In this document: positions 1-6,122 of the stretch, one piece after another
How positions within the stretch are numbered: the first letter of the stretch is position 1
How the letters are laid out: the number at the start of each line of letters is the position of its first letter
Origin: Candidatus Latescibacterota bacterium
Lineage (GTDB): Bacteria; Latescibacterota; UBA2968
Length of the DNA stretch: 7,940 nucleotides
Assembly (NCBI GenBank): GCA_018650745.1
Contig: JABIFK010000387.1
Coordinates: 1-7,940, forward strand
Direction: 5' to 3'
Notes under the pieces: model-generated
Database searches by the model: none
What the model was told of the DNA's origin: nothing
The model's input: the letters and a program-made list of their open reading frames with translations, nothing else
Made by a program: the position numbers and the translations under genes

Positions 1-650
1 GAGGTGTTACAGGCCCTCGCAAAGGCGCAATACTCAAACAAATTCCCGTGGTCGAAACCACTTGGGGATATTGGCAACAACTCCACCCCACAACACTTGT
101 CTTAAGTGGTTTTACAGACTTTGATCCGGGCGGTCTCTACTCAAACAATCCCTATATACGTGACGACATCCAAGGCATATCGGGCACCGTTGACCTCAAT
201 CGAGACCTCCACGAACATATTCCCTTTCCCCTCACATTGCCCATCGACCAAAACCCAATTGGGTCCCTCTTGCAAAATAAAGACTTGGTCTTAGGTGTGC
301 GTTTTGGAGAAATAGCCAAAGCCTATCCCACGGTTAACTTAGGAAATCGCGCCGTGATAAACGACGAAGTCGATGGCAATCCACTCGTGGTTATTTATCA
401 TGCAGATGAAAAAATGATCGTTCCCTTTTCACGTCAGGTAGAAGGCCAAACCCTAAGCTTTGACATGATCGAATCTGACCAGTCGACATTCCCCTTTTTA
501 CTCAAAGATCAAGAAACAGGAACCATTTGGAATTTAAGGGGCGAAGCCTTTCGCGGGCAACATACGGGAAAGCGGCTCACACAGGTTCCGGCAACAAACG
601 CCTATTGGTTTGCATGGGCAACCTTCTGGCAAAATACGGGCATTTATTAA
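1..650 (+). CDS. DUF3179 domain-containing protein, C-terminal part (5' truncated)
   Basis: The reading frame is open from the left window edge (codons in phase with position 3) to a TAA at 648-650, giving 215 visible residues. The beginning of the gene lies outside the window. The GTG at 48 is not the real start, because the conserved sequence continues upstream of it (GVTGPRKGAILKQIPV). The chain matches the C-terminal half of DUF3179: a G..G..L..IP lead-in, TTWGYWQQLHPTTLVLS, a central VLGVRFGEIAKAYP stretch, a VVIYHADEKMIVPFSR strand pair, TIWNLRGEA, and the closing ATNAYWFAWATFWQNTGIY. DUF3179 proteins are widespread and functionally uncharacterised; many are exported, but the N-terminus that would show this is missing. 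The family assignment comes from recognising the conserved pattern. The function is unknown. Confidence 0.85.
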   Translation, partial: GVTGPRKGAILKQIPVVETTWGYWQQLHPTTLVLSGFTDFDPGGLYSNNPYIRDDIQGISGTVDLNRDLHEHIPFPLTLPIDQNPIGSLLQNKDLVLGVRFGEIAKAYPTVNLGNRAVINDEVDGNPLVVIYHADEKMIVPFSRQVEGQTLSFDMIESDQSTFPFLLKDQETGTIWNLRGEAFRGQHTGKRLTQVPATNAYWFAWATFWQNTGIY

Positions 651-745
651 TTACCAAAAACACCCATCAACAAGGCCACCTCATCGATTGAATATTTCAT
701 AAAACGATCGAGGTCTCTAAACAAGTATATTTATCGAAATGAAAC

Positions 746-778
746 GGGTATTCTCAACAGAGAATACCCATCCTTTTT
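746..778 (+). terminator. Rho-independent terminator
   Basis: A perfect 10-bp stem (GGGTATTCTC at 746-755 and GAGAATACCC at 760-769) closes an AACA loop and is followed by ATCC and five T residues (774-778). It lies 95 bases after the stop of the DUF3179 gene and 83 bases before the next start, so it most likely ends the upstream transcript and insulates the next operon. Confidence 0.85.
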
Positions 779-860
779 GTTATTGCTCTTCTCCCATATT
801 TGCGGTTTATTTCACCCACATTCCCTTGTCCACGTTCACCTCTTATAAACCTATTATTCT

Positions 861-1598
861 ATGCCAGACAGAAAAACACTCAGCGACGCCTTTCAGCGCA
901 TTCTCAAAATTGCCGATCACAATCATCTCGACTTGCCATTTAAAAACAACAACGCACTACGCTCCAAAAGTTTTCCAGGTGCCCGTTCGCATATTGGCCG
1001 CAAAAAATTGACGGCCGTTTATGCCAAAGCGTTTGTTTCGACGCAATCCAACGAAAAATTGCTGCAACACGCAACCTTTCCTTGGATTCATGGCTACGAT
1101 GCCAGCATGGCGCAAATTATAGATGACCTGAAACAAAACCAGGACAACCCCGTTGAGGAATTGCCATTAGAAAGACAACGCGATATTGAAAAACGATTTA
1201 CCAAACAAGGGGCAGAAGAAATTGCGGCCTTTTGGACTATTTATTATGCCGCAGACAAAAGCTATCGCAAAGATGTCATCGACATGTTGGCCGACGTCAA
1301 ACCCATAGAAATGGCTCCTACAGCCCCTCCAAAGCAACAAGCCACACCCCCCTCATCTCAACCGTCTCAGCCTTCTCTACCAACACATACAGAAGACACA
1401 ACCATATCTCCCGGCACACAAGCCGCCTATGCTTTGTTTGGTTCTCTCATATTCTTTATCCCGTCTCTCATTCTTATAGGTGTTCAATATTGGCGCTTGC
1501 CCCAAGAGAGCCATTGGATTGTCATCTCCATCGCCGCTCTCTTAGGCATCGTCACTTTGGCATTTCTCATCGACTTCCTTCGCAAGCGCAATACATAA
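861..1598 (+). CDS. Hypothetical protein: soluble N-terminal region, Pro/Ser/Thr linker, two C-terminal transmembrane helices
   Basis: I do not recognise a family. The protein is 245 residues. Residues 1-150 are polar and apparently soluble, with many Lys, Arg, Asp and Glu and no Cys. Residues about 151-181 form a Pro/Ser/Thr/Gln-rich linker (TAPPKQQATPPSSQPSQPS). Two hydrophobic helices follow, at about 188-211 and 219-237, then a basic RKRNT tail. By the positive-inside rule both termini should be cytoplasmic, making it a membrane-tethered cytoplasmic domain. There is no signal peptide. ATG 861 is the first possible start after an in-frame TAA at 846-848, but no clear Shine-Dalgarno sequence precedes it, so a later start cannot be excluded. 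The next gene starts 16 bases after the stop with no terminator between, so the two are probably co-transcribed. Confidence 0.75.
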   Translation: MPDRKTLSDAFQRILKIADHNHLDLPFKNNNALRSKSFPGARSHIGRKKLTAVYAKAFVSTQSNEKLLQHATFPWIHGYDASMAQIIDDLKQNQDNPVEELPLERQRDIEKRFTKQGAEEIAAFWTIYYAADKSYRKDVIDMLADVKPIEMAPTAPPKQQATPPSSQPSQPSLPTHTEDTTISPGTQAAYALFGSLIFFIPSLILIGVQYWRLPQESHWIVISIAALLGIVTLAFLIDFLRKRNT

Positions 1599-1604
1599 AC
1601 GCTT

Positions 1605-1609
1605 GGAGG
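1605..1609 (+). promoter_or_regulatory. Ribosome binding site setting the start at 1615
   Basis: GGAGG lies 5 bases before ATG 1615. This favours 1615 over the in-frame TTG at 1603, which would itself overlap the Shine-Dalgarno sequence and put four extra residues before an otherwise standard signal peptide. Confidence 0.85.
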
Positions 1610-1614
1610 TTTAC

Positions 1615-3405
1615 ATGCCGACCCGCTTTTTTGCCTTCTGCATCCTAACTCTGTGTAGCCTCACACCCTTAAAAGCCGAACCACTCAAAATAGGTCACAA
1701 ACTCACATCCGTTTCTTTGACGGATCTCAATGAGATGCCCATCACCCTTTCTGATCTCACCTACGACCGTGCCATCATTCTCGTTTTCAATTCCATCGTC
1801 TGCCCCGCTTCGCTTAAATATCACATTCACCAAACCCAAATCCACAACACCTACGGTCCCAAAGGGGTCCGCATAGTAGCCGTCAATGCCAACTTTAACG
1901 AAACCAACGACGCGCTCCAAAAACACTACCAAACATATCCCGTTCCTTTTCCCATATTCAGAGATCCAAACAATACACTTGCCGATCATTTAGGCGCAAC
2001 ACATACGCCCCAGGCTTTCTTGTTTGATCAAAATAAAGTGTTAAGATATCGTGGCGAAATTGACAACGGATGGGGCGTGCCTGAAAACACCACCTCACGT
2101 GGGCTTTGGAATGCATTGGATGCGCTGTTGGCCAACCAAAACATAACCCAAACCAACATCCCAAGCTTTGGATGTGAAATTCGAAGACGCCCACAAAGCG
2201 CCGCCACCATCACGCCCGACACACCAACCTTTCACCGAGACATCTTACCCTTTTTACAAAACCGCTGCCAAAGCTGTCACCGCCCCGGAGGTATTGGACG
2301 CGCGGCCTTCTTTGACTATATGGAAGTACTCGCTTGGGCACATCAAATGCGCGATTCCATTGATGCACGCATAATGCCCCCCTGGAAAGCACAACCCGGT
2401 TATGGCGACTTTAAACATTCACGCTGGTTATCAGACAAAGAGATGAACACTTTTGGAAAATGGGTCGATGCAAGCATGCCAGAAGGCAACCCCACCCATG
2501 CCCCAGAACCCATTCAATTTCCCGAAAGTTGGGCATTGGGAGAGCCCGACCTCATCTTAAAAACGGAAGAAGCATATCCCGTTGAAGCCATTGGCCGCGA
2601 TGAATATCGCTGTTTTGTGCTCCCCACCAACCTCACCAAAGATCGATTTGTTTCAGCCATTGAGCTCTTACCCGGAGAACGCGAAGTGGTGCACCATGTC
2701 AGCGTGTATGTGGATGTCTCTGGCAAAGCCCGTATGCTCCAAGATTTGGCCCCCAACGTGGGTTATCCAAGCTTTGGCGGCATAGGCGTTCCCTTATACG
2801 AAGCACTGGGCGGATGGGCTCCTGGCAACACCCCATTTATTTTACCCGAAGGCATAGGACGTCGCCTACCAGCTGGCAGCGACATTGTGCTTCAAATCCA
2901 TTATCACAAAATTGGGCGCGCCGTAGATGACCAATCGCGCTTGGGCATCTACTTTGCCAAAAAGCCTGTTGAAAAGCGTCTCTACGAAGAAGTCATCAAC
3001 AGCCGTTTGGTCATCATTCCGCCCAATGTAAAAAACCACAAATTCACGGGCACACTCACCATAGACCAAGATGAACATGCGTTGGGTATTTTGCCTCACA
3101 TGCACTTACTGGGCACAGAAATGAAAGTAACGGCCACCTATCCAACCAGTGAAAAGAAAGTGTTGGTCTGGGTCAAACCTTGGGATTTCAACTGGCAAGA
3201 AACCTATGTTTACCAAGAACCCATAGCCTTGCCTCGTGGCACTCGAATTACTCTTGAAGCCTATTATGACAACTCGTCTGACAACCCCAACAACCCCAAC
3301 AACCCACCCAAGCTCGTACGTTGGGGCGAAGAATCAACCGACGAAATGTGTACGGTTTTTCTTTATGTGACCCGAGACAATGAAAATCTCTTGGAGTCAC
3401 CTTAA
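1615..3405 (+). CDS. Exported redoxin / c-type heme / PHM-like copper monooxygenase fusion
   Basis: This 596-residue protein begins with a Sec signal peptide (residues 1-21, likely cleaved after LKA) and should act in the periplasm. Residues about 25-170 form a thioredoxin-fold redoxin/AhpC-type domain. Its active-site region reads SIVCPASLKY, with a single Cys63 and no CxxC; another Cys is at 187. Residues about 205-290 are a cytochrome c-like segment with the heme motif CQSCH (Cys218, Cys221, His222) and a MPPW motif whose Met254 is a plausible axial ligand. Residues about 300-596 match copper type II ascorbate-dependent monooxygenases (PHM/DBH fold). By comparison with PHM, His360-His361 and His429 correspond to the first copper site, and His495, His497 and Met578 (in DEMC) to the second, so all six ligands are present. 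Known relatives hydroxylate C-H bonds using copper, oxygen and a reductant. The substrate here is unknown, and heme as the electron donor is inference. It follows the two-helix protein by 16 bases. Confidence 0.9.
   Translation: MPTRFFAFCILTLCSLTPLKAEPLKIGHKLTSVSLTDLNEMPITLSDLTYDRAIILVFNSIVCPASLKYHIHQTQIHNTYGPKGVRIVAVNANFNETNDALQKHYQTYPVPFPIFRDPNNTLADHLGATHTPQAFLFDQNKVLRYRGEIDNGWGVPENTTSRGLWNALDALLANQNITQTNIPSFGCEIRRRPQSAATITPDTPTFHRDILPFLQNRCQSCHRPGGIGRAAFFDYMEVLAWAHQMRDSIDARIMPPWKAQPGYGDFKHSRWLSDKEMNTFGKWVDASMPEGNPTHAPEPIQFPESWALGEPDLILKTEEAYPVEAIGRDEYRCFVLPTNLTKDRFVSAIELLPGEREVVHHVSVYVDVSGKARMLQDLAPNVGYPSFGGIGVPLYEALGGWAPGNTPFILPEGIGRRLPAGSDIVLQIHYHKIGRAVDDQSRLGIYFAKKPVEKRLYEEVINSRLVIIPPNVKNHKFTGTLTIDQDEHALGILPHMHLLGTEMKVTATYPTSEKKVLVWVKPWDFNWQETYVYQEPIALPRGTRITLEAYYDNSSDNPNNPNNPPKLVRWGEESTDEMCTVFLYVTRDNENLLESP
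3282..3306 (+). repeat. Short 9-base tandem repeat inside the monooxygenase gene
   Basis: The unit CAACCCCAA occurs twice and then partially, encoding an Asn/Pro-rich stretch (DNPNNPNNPPK) in the second copper domain. This Asn-Pro loop is usual in this protein family shortly before the DEMC copper ligand. The repeat is therefore probably a codon-level consequence of the loop; it could vary in copy number by slippage in steps of three residues. Confidence 0.6.
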
Positions 3406-3421
3406 TGAAGATTGAAAAATC

Positions 3422-3528
3422 AAATCGGTAATCGCACCAACACCGCGACGGAATAAATTCCATCGCTACAATTACAAAGTCCTACGGACCAAAGAGCAAA
3501 AACCACTCAAACGATTACCGAACGATTT
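3422..3528. repeat. REP/MITE-like palindromic element: two hairpins within an inverted repeat
   Basis: Two hairpins lie next to each other in the non-coding gap. The first (3445-3466) has arms GCGACGGAAT and ATTCCATCGC around a 2-base loop, with one C/A mismatch. The second (3479-3489) is GTCC-TAC-GGAC. Both sit inside a longer inverted repeat: TCGGTAATCG at 3425-3434 pairs exactly with CGATTACCGA at 3512-3521, and the match continues outward (AAATCG at 3422-3427, CGATTT at 3523-3528) if three bases are looped out. Paired short palindromes of this kind resemble REP elements mobilised by RAYT-type transposases, or a small MITE. No second copy is visible in this window, so dispersal in the genome is inferred. 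Confidence 0.5.
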
Positions 3529-3560
3529 CAACCATTACCATAAAAGTGATTCCAATCATG

Positions 3561-3594
3561 TACCAAAACGTAACAGTATTTGGTAACCTTTTTT
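3561..3594 (+). terminator. Possible weak Rho-independent terminator
   Basis: TACCAAA (3561-3567) can pair with TTTGGTA (3579-3585) around an 11-base loop, followed closely by six T residues (3589-3594). The stem is short and A/T-rich. It is the only terminator-like structure with a T-run between the monooxygenase gene and the TPR gene, but it ends just 32 bases before the next start codon. Confidence 0.35.
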
Positions 3595-3613
3595 GATCTT
3601 TGACTTATAACTC

Positions 3614-3617
3614 AGGA
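3614..3617 (+). promoter_or_regulatory. Ribosome binding site setting the start at 3627
   Basis: AGGA lies 9 bases before ATG 3627. The in-frame TTG at 3600 would place nine polar residues before the signal peptide and has no Shine-Dalgarno sequence. The ATG at 3622 is out of frame. Position 3627 is therefore preferred. Confidence 0.65.
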
Positions 3618-3626
3618 TCTTATGTC

Positions 3627-5216
3627 ATGACCCAACTCTTATCCGTTCTTATCATATTTTTACTTGCCACGCCCATTCAAGCACAGTGGCAAGTATCTAT
3701 TTTGCCCTATGAAAACAAAACAGATGCCCCGCAACAAGAATGGTACAAACGCGGCATCTCCGAATCGGTTGTGGTGGCCTTGTACAAAGTGCCACAAATT
3801 CGCTTGGTTGATGAAACGCCTTTTGGCGATACTTGGCAAAACGCAGTGGGTGATGCCACGCTCATGAATAAAAAAAATATTCACGTTGTATTACAGGGTT
3901 GGTATCAACAACGTGGCAATCAACTCAAAATACATACCGACATTGTCGAAGCATCCAATGGAAAAATTAGGAAATCGATCACCTCAGAAACGGCCACGCA
4001 ACATCCTCAAAAAGCAATTTCGGAAATTGTATTGGCCCTGATGGAAAACCTTGACATTTCTCTTCAGCCCGAACAAAAAACCGCTGTGCAGAAACCCATA
4101 TCAGAGCGTTTTAAAAACTATCAAACCACCATCAATGCCATTCGTACATTTCGTCAAGCCACGCGTCAAGCACCTCCCAACCCAGCATTTTTATCTCAAG
4201 CCGAAACAGGATTCAAACGCGCAATTTCTGAAAACCCACAAAACGCTCACGCAACCTACTATTTGGGGCGCGTCTACGAACTTCGAGAAAACATGTCTGA
4301 AGCAGAGGCCACCTATCGCAAAACCCTCATTCTCGATTTTGAACATGTGATGGCACGGTATCACTTGGCCTTGCTCTTTAAAAAACAAGGTCGATCTTCT
4401 GAAGCGTTAAGTGAATTGGAACAAACACTGCGCCAATCACCCTTAAATCCAGACATACAAACCACCATATCAGAACTCTTTTTTAGTCAATACGAACAAA
4501 CCTTTGAATCGCTCACCACGCCACTTAAAGACATGATCCAATCTGCTCCCGATGACCCAACAGGATACTATGAGCTCGGCAATGCATATGACGAACTCTA
4601 TCGTTATACCGAAGCGGCAGATTATTTTGAACAGGCCATAGAGCGAGATTCAACCTTGGCCGATGCACACTTTAAATTGGGTCTCATTTATCACCGAAAA
4701 AGTCAGCATGAAAAAGCGGTGGTGTACCTTGAACAGGCAGCGCAACACGGCACACTGTTTAATCGCGTTTATTTTCGATTGGGTCAGATTCTTTATTTGC
4801 TCGGTCGCCACGATGAGGCCACGGCGCAGTTTCTAAAGGCAATTGACAAAGAACCCAACTATCTCATTCCACGATATCATTTGGGCATGAGTCAAAAAGC
4901 ACAAGGTCACGCAGAAGAGGCATTTAAAACCTTTGAAAAATATGCATCGCTCACCGTTGATGATGCCCGGCCTTATATTGAAATGGGTGAGATATACCAA
5001 CAAAAAGGGAATGCAGGAGATGCAATTACAGCCTATCAAAAAGCGCTCGAAATCAGCACGGTTGAAGTCGAAGCGCACCATCACCTGGCGCATCTCTACA
5101 CAGACCAAAATGAACAAAGCAAAGCGATTAAGCATTTCAAATCGGTATTGCGGTTGCGCCCCGATCACCCTGAAGCAGGGGCCATTCAGAAACACATTCA
5201 AACCTTATCGAAGTAG
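3627..5216 (+). CDS. Exported TolB-like / tetratricopeptide-repeat protein
   Basis: The protein has 529 residues. Residues 1-19 are a typical Sec signal peptide (MTQLLSVLIIFLLATPIQA, cleaved before QWQ). There is no lipobox Cys, so it should be a soluble periplasmic or secreted protein. Residues about 21-135 resemble the TolB N-terminal-like domain found beside TPRs and cyclases: a VSILPYENKTD strand, a GISESVVVAL helix, a RLVDETPF segment, and VVLQGWYQQRGNQLKIHTDIVEASNGKI. From about residue 206 to the end there are roughly eight TPR units, recognisable by repeated A.Y.LG..Y...G...EA...F.KA...P patterns such as YYLGRVYELRENMSEAEATY and YELGNAYDELYRYTEAADYF. TPRs form a superhelical binding surface, so a scaffold or complex-assembly role is likely. 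The partner is unknown. A class III cyclase gene follows, separated by 193 bases and a terminator-like hairpin. Confidence 0.88.
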   Translation: MTQLLSVLIIFLLATPIQAQWQVSILPYENKTDAPQQEWYKRGISESVVVALYKVPQIRLVDETPFGDTWQNAVGDATLMNKKNIHVVLQGWYQQRGNQLKIHTDIVEASNGKIRKSITSETATQHPQKAISEIVLALMENLDISLQPEQKTAVQKPISERFKNYQTTINAIRTFRQATRQAPPNPAFLSQAETGFKRAISENPQNAHATYYLGRVYELRENMSEAEATYRKTLILDFEHVMARYHLALLFKKQGRSSEALSELEQTLRQSPLNPDIQTTISELFFSQYEQTFESLTTPLKDMIQSAPDDPTGYYELGNAYDELYRYTEAADYFEQAIERDSTLADAHFKLGLIYHRKSQHEKAVVYLEQAAQHGTLFNRVYFRLGQILYLLGRHDEATAQFLKAIDKEPNYLIPRYHLGMSQKAQGHAEEAFKTFEKYASLTVDDARPYIEMGEIYQQKGNAGDAITAYQKALEISTVEVEAHHHLAHLYTDQNEQSKAIKHFKSVLRLRPDHPEAGAIQKHIQTLSK

Positions 5217-5253
5217 CTTAACAAAGGAGAGCCTTCAAACAAAAACAAAAGAG

Positions 5254-5297
5254 AAAGAATAAATAGAAGAAGATGCTGAATGCATTTATTCTTTTTT
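5254..5297 (+). terminator. A/T-rich hairpin terminator downstream of the TPR gene
   Basis: AAAGAATAAAT (5254-5264) pairs perfectly over 11 bp with ATTTATTCTTT (5284-5294) around a 19-base loop, and the T-run continues to 5297. An outer inverted repeat, AAAGGAGA (5223-5230) and TCTCCTTT (5300-5307), encloses it. The stem is low in G/C, so termination may be partial and some transcript could continue into the cyclase gene. Confidence 0.6.
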
Positions 5298-5397
5298 GTT
5301 CTCCTTTCACGACCTTACCAAAACTGCCAGACGCACGGGCTGGCGAAGCCTTCCTGATATTCTGACGAACATATGGGTCGTCGTTAAATCCAAACAT

Positions 5398-5404
5398 AAA
5401 GGAG
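5398..5404 (+). promoter_or_regulatory. Ribosome binding site setting the start at 5410
   Basis: AAAGGAG lies 5 bases before ATG 5410. It decides against the in-frame TTG at 5296, which falls inside the T-tract of the preceding terminator and would add 38 residues unlike any cyclase N-terminus. Confidence 0.85.
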
Positions 5405-5409
5405 AAGGC

Positions 5410-5949
5410 ATGACAGACTTGAAAGCACAACAGTCCACCACAGAAAAAGACCTTCTGGTGGCGTTTTTTGATTTGTCTCGGTTTGCGCGTGAGGTTCGCG
5501 GTCTCCATTCACGTGAGCTTTTTGACTTGATGTCTCATTACTACGAATTTGTAGGTGACATCATCGAAAATGCCGGCGGAACCATCGTCAAATTCATTGG
5601 CGATGCAGCCCTGATTGTTTTTGCAGAAAATCACGTTGATAAAGGTGTCCTTGCGCTTCAGACACTCAAAGAACAAGGCGATGCGTGGCTGTCTCAACAG
5701 GGCATGCATTCGCATCACACCATTAGAGCGCACTTTGGTTCTGTTACGTGTGGTCACCTTGGCACAAAATCCGAAAAACGATTTGATGTCTTTGGAGACA
5801 CAGTCAATATCGCGGCGACACTCTCGTCGAATAACCTGGCTATTACCCCACAGGTTTTTCGCAAACTGTCTTCGGAAACACGAAAGCACTTTAAGAAACA
5901 CACACCGCCTATTACATATATTCCGGTGGGTGAAGCACATCATGAATAA
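5410..5949 (+). CDS. Stand-alone class III adenylate/guanylate cyclase catalytic domain with a substituted catalytic Arg
   Basis: The protein has 179 residues, the size of a bare cyclase homology domain, with no signal peptide, membrane helix or sensor domain. It should be cytosolic and work as a homodimer that makes cAMP (or cGMP) from the nucleotide triphosphate. The first metal-binding Asp is Asp21 in FFDLSRF. Lys61 and the second metal Asp65 are in KFIGDAALIVF. Asp126 in FDVFGD, together with Lys61, matches the purine-selecting Lys/Asp pair of adenylate cyclases. Asn133 in VNIAAT is the conserved catalytic Asn. Four residues later, where family members normally have Arg (VNxAxR), this protein has Thr137 (codon ACA). 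That Arg stabilises the transition state, so activity may be low or lost. The start is set by a strong Shine-Dalgarno sequence. A clear terminator follows immediately, so the gene ends its transcript. Confidence 0.9.
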   Translation: MTDLKAQQSTTEKDLLVAFFDLSRFAREVRGLHSRELFDLMSHYYEFVGDIIENAGGTIVKFIGDAALIVFAENHVDKGVLALQTLKEQGDAWLSQQGMHSHHTIRAHFGSVTCGHLGTKSEKRFDVFGDTVNIAATLSSNNLAITPQVFRKLSSETRKHFKKHTPPITYIPVGEAHHE

Positions 5950-5956
5950 ATAGCAC

Positions 5957-5989
5957 AAAGGGTCCATTCATTGTGAACGGACCCTTTTT
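5957..5989 (+). terminator. Rho-independent terminator of the cyclase gene
   Basis: AAAGGGTCC (5957-5965) pairs with GGACCCTTT (5979-5987). The stem continues inside through an A/C mismatch into TTCA (5967-5970) and TGAA (5974-5977), leaving a TTG loop, and ends in a run of five T (5985-5989). It starts 7 bases after the cyclase stop codon. Confidence 0.9.
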
Positions 5990-5990
5990 A

Positions 5991-6012
5991 TGTCTTCGCC
6001 TTCGGCGAGACA
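5991..6012. other. Second hairpin directly after the cyclase terminator
   Basis: TGTC-T-TCGCC (5991-6000) pairs with GGCGA-GACA (6004-6012) around a TTC loop with one bulged T. It abuts the terminator and may act as a back-up terminator or 3'-end stabiliser. No long T-run follows it. The remaining bases up to 6122 show no gene and no convincing promoter. Confidence 0.5.
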
Positions 6013-6122
6013 CTTTCATTCAACAAGCAAATAAGCGGTTAAACAGTCGAAACGTAAGCATTAGGGTTTTATGGCAAAAAATGAAATATGAATGGTGTGA
6101 CAAATAGAAAGTTGTAGAACTT

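Noticed and set aside
820..860. Sigma-70 promoter for the 861 gene (TTGTCC with TATAAA or TATTAT)
   Set aside because: The spacings are about 12 and 20 bases instead of about 17, and the boxes are poor; not supportable.
739..1011. 90-residue + strand open frame in the intergenic region
   Set aside because: It begins just before the terminator hairpin, reads through it, and then overlaps the start of the 861 gene out of frame; no ribosome binding site.
1232..1648. 138-residue + strand open frame overlapping two genes
   Set aside because: It is an out-of-frame shadow of the two-helix protein and the signal peptide region; its translation is low-complexity and rich in His, Arg and Ser.
3282..3306. 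CAACCCCAA repeat as a CRISPR or regulatory iteron
   Set aside because: It is in frame inside the monooxygenase gene and encodes an Asn/Pro loop expected for the family; there are no spacers.
5326..5400. Possible c-di-GMP (GEMM-type) riboswitch before the cyclase
   Set aside because: ACGCACGGGC and GAAGCC loosely recall the GEMM core, but the GNRA loop, its receptor and the conserved 3' half are missing.
5509..5967. 152-residue open frame on the minus strand
   Set aside because: It is antisense to the cyclase catalytic domain, runs through its terminator, and shows no domain pattern.
6072..6090. Possible sigma-54 promoter (TGGCA) upstream of the activator gene
   Set aside because: A -24-like TGGCA is present, but the required TTGC/TGC at the -12 spacing is absent.
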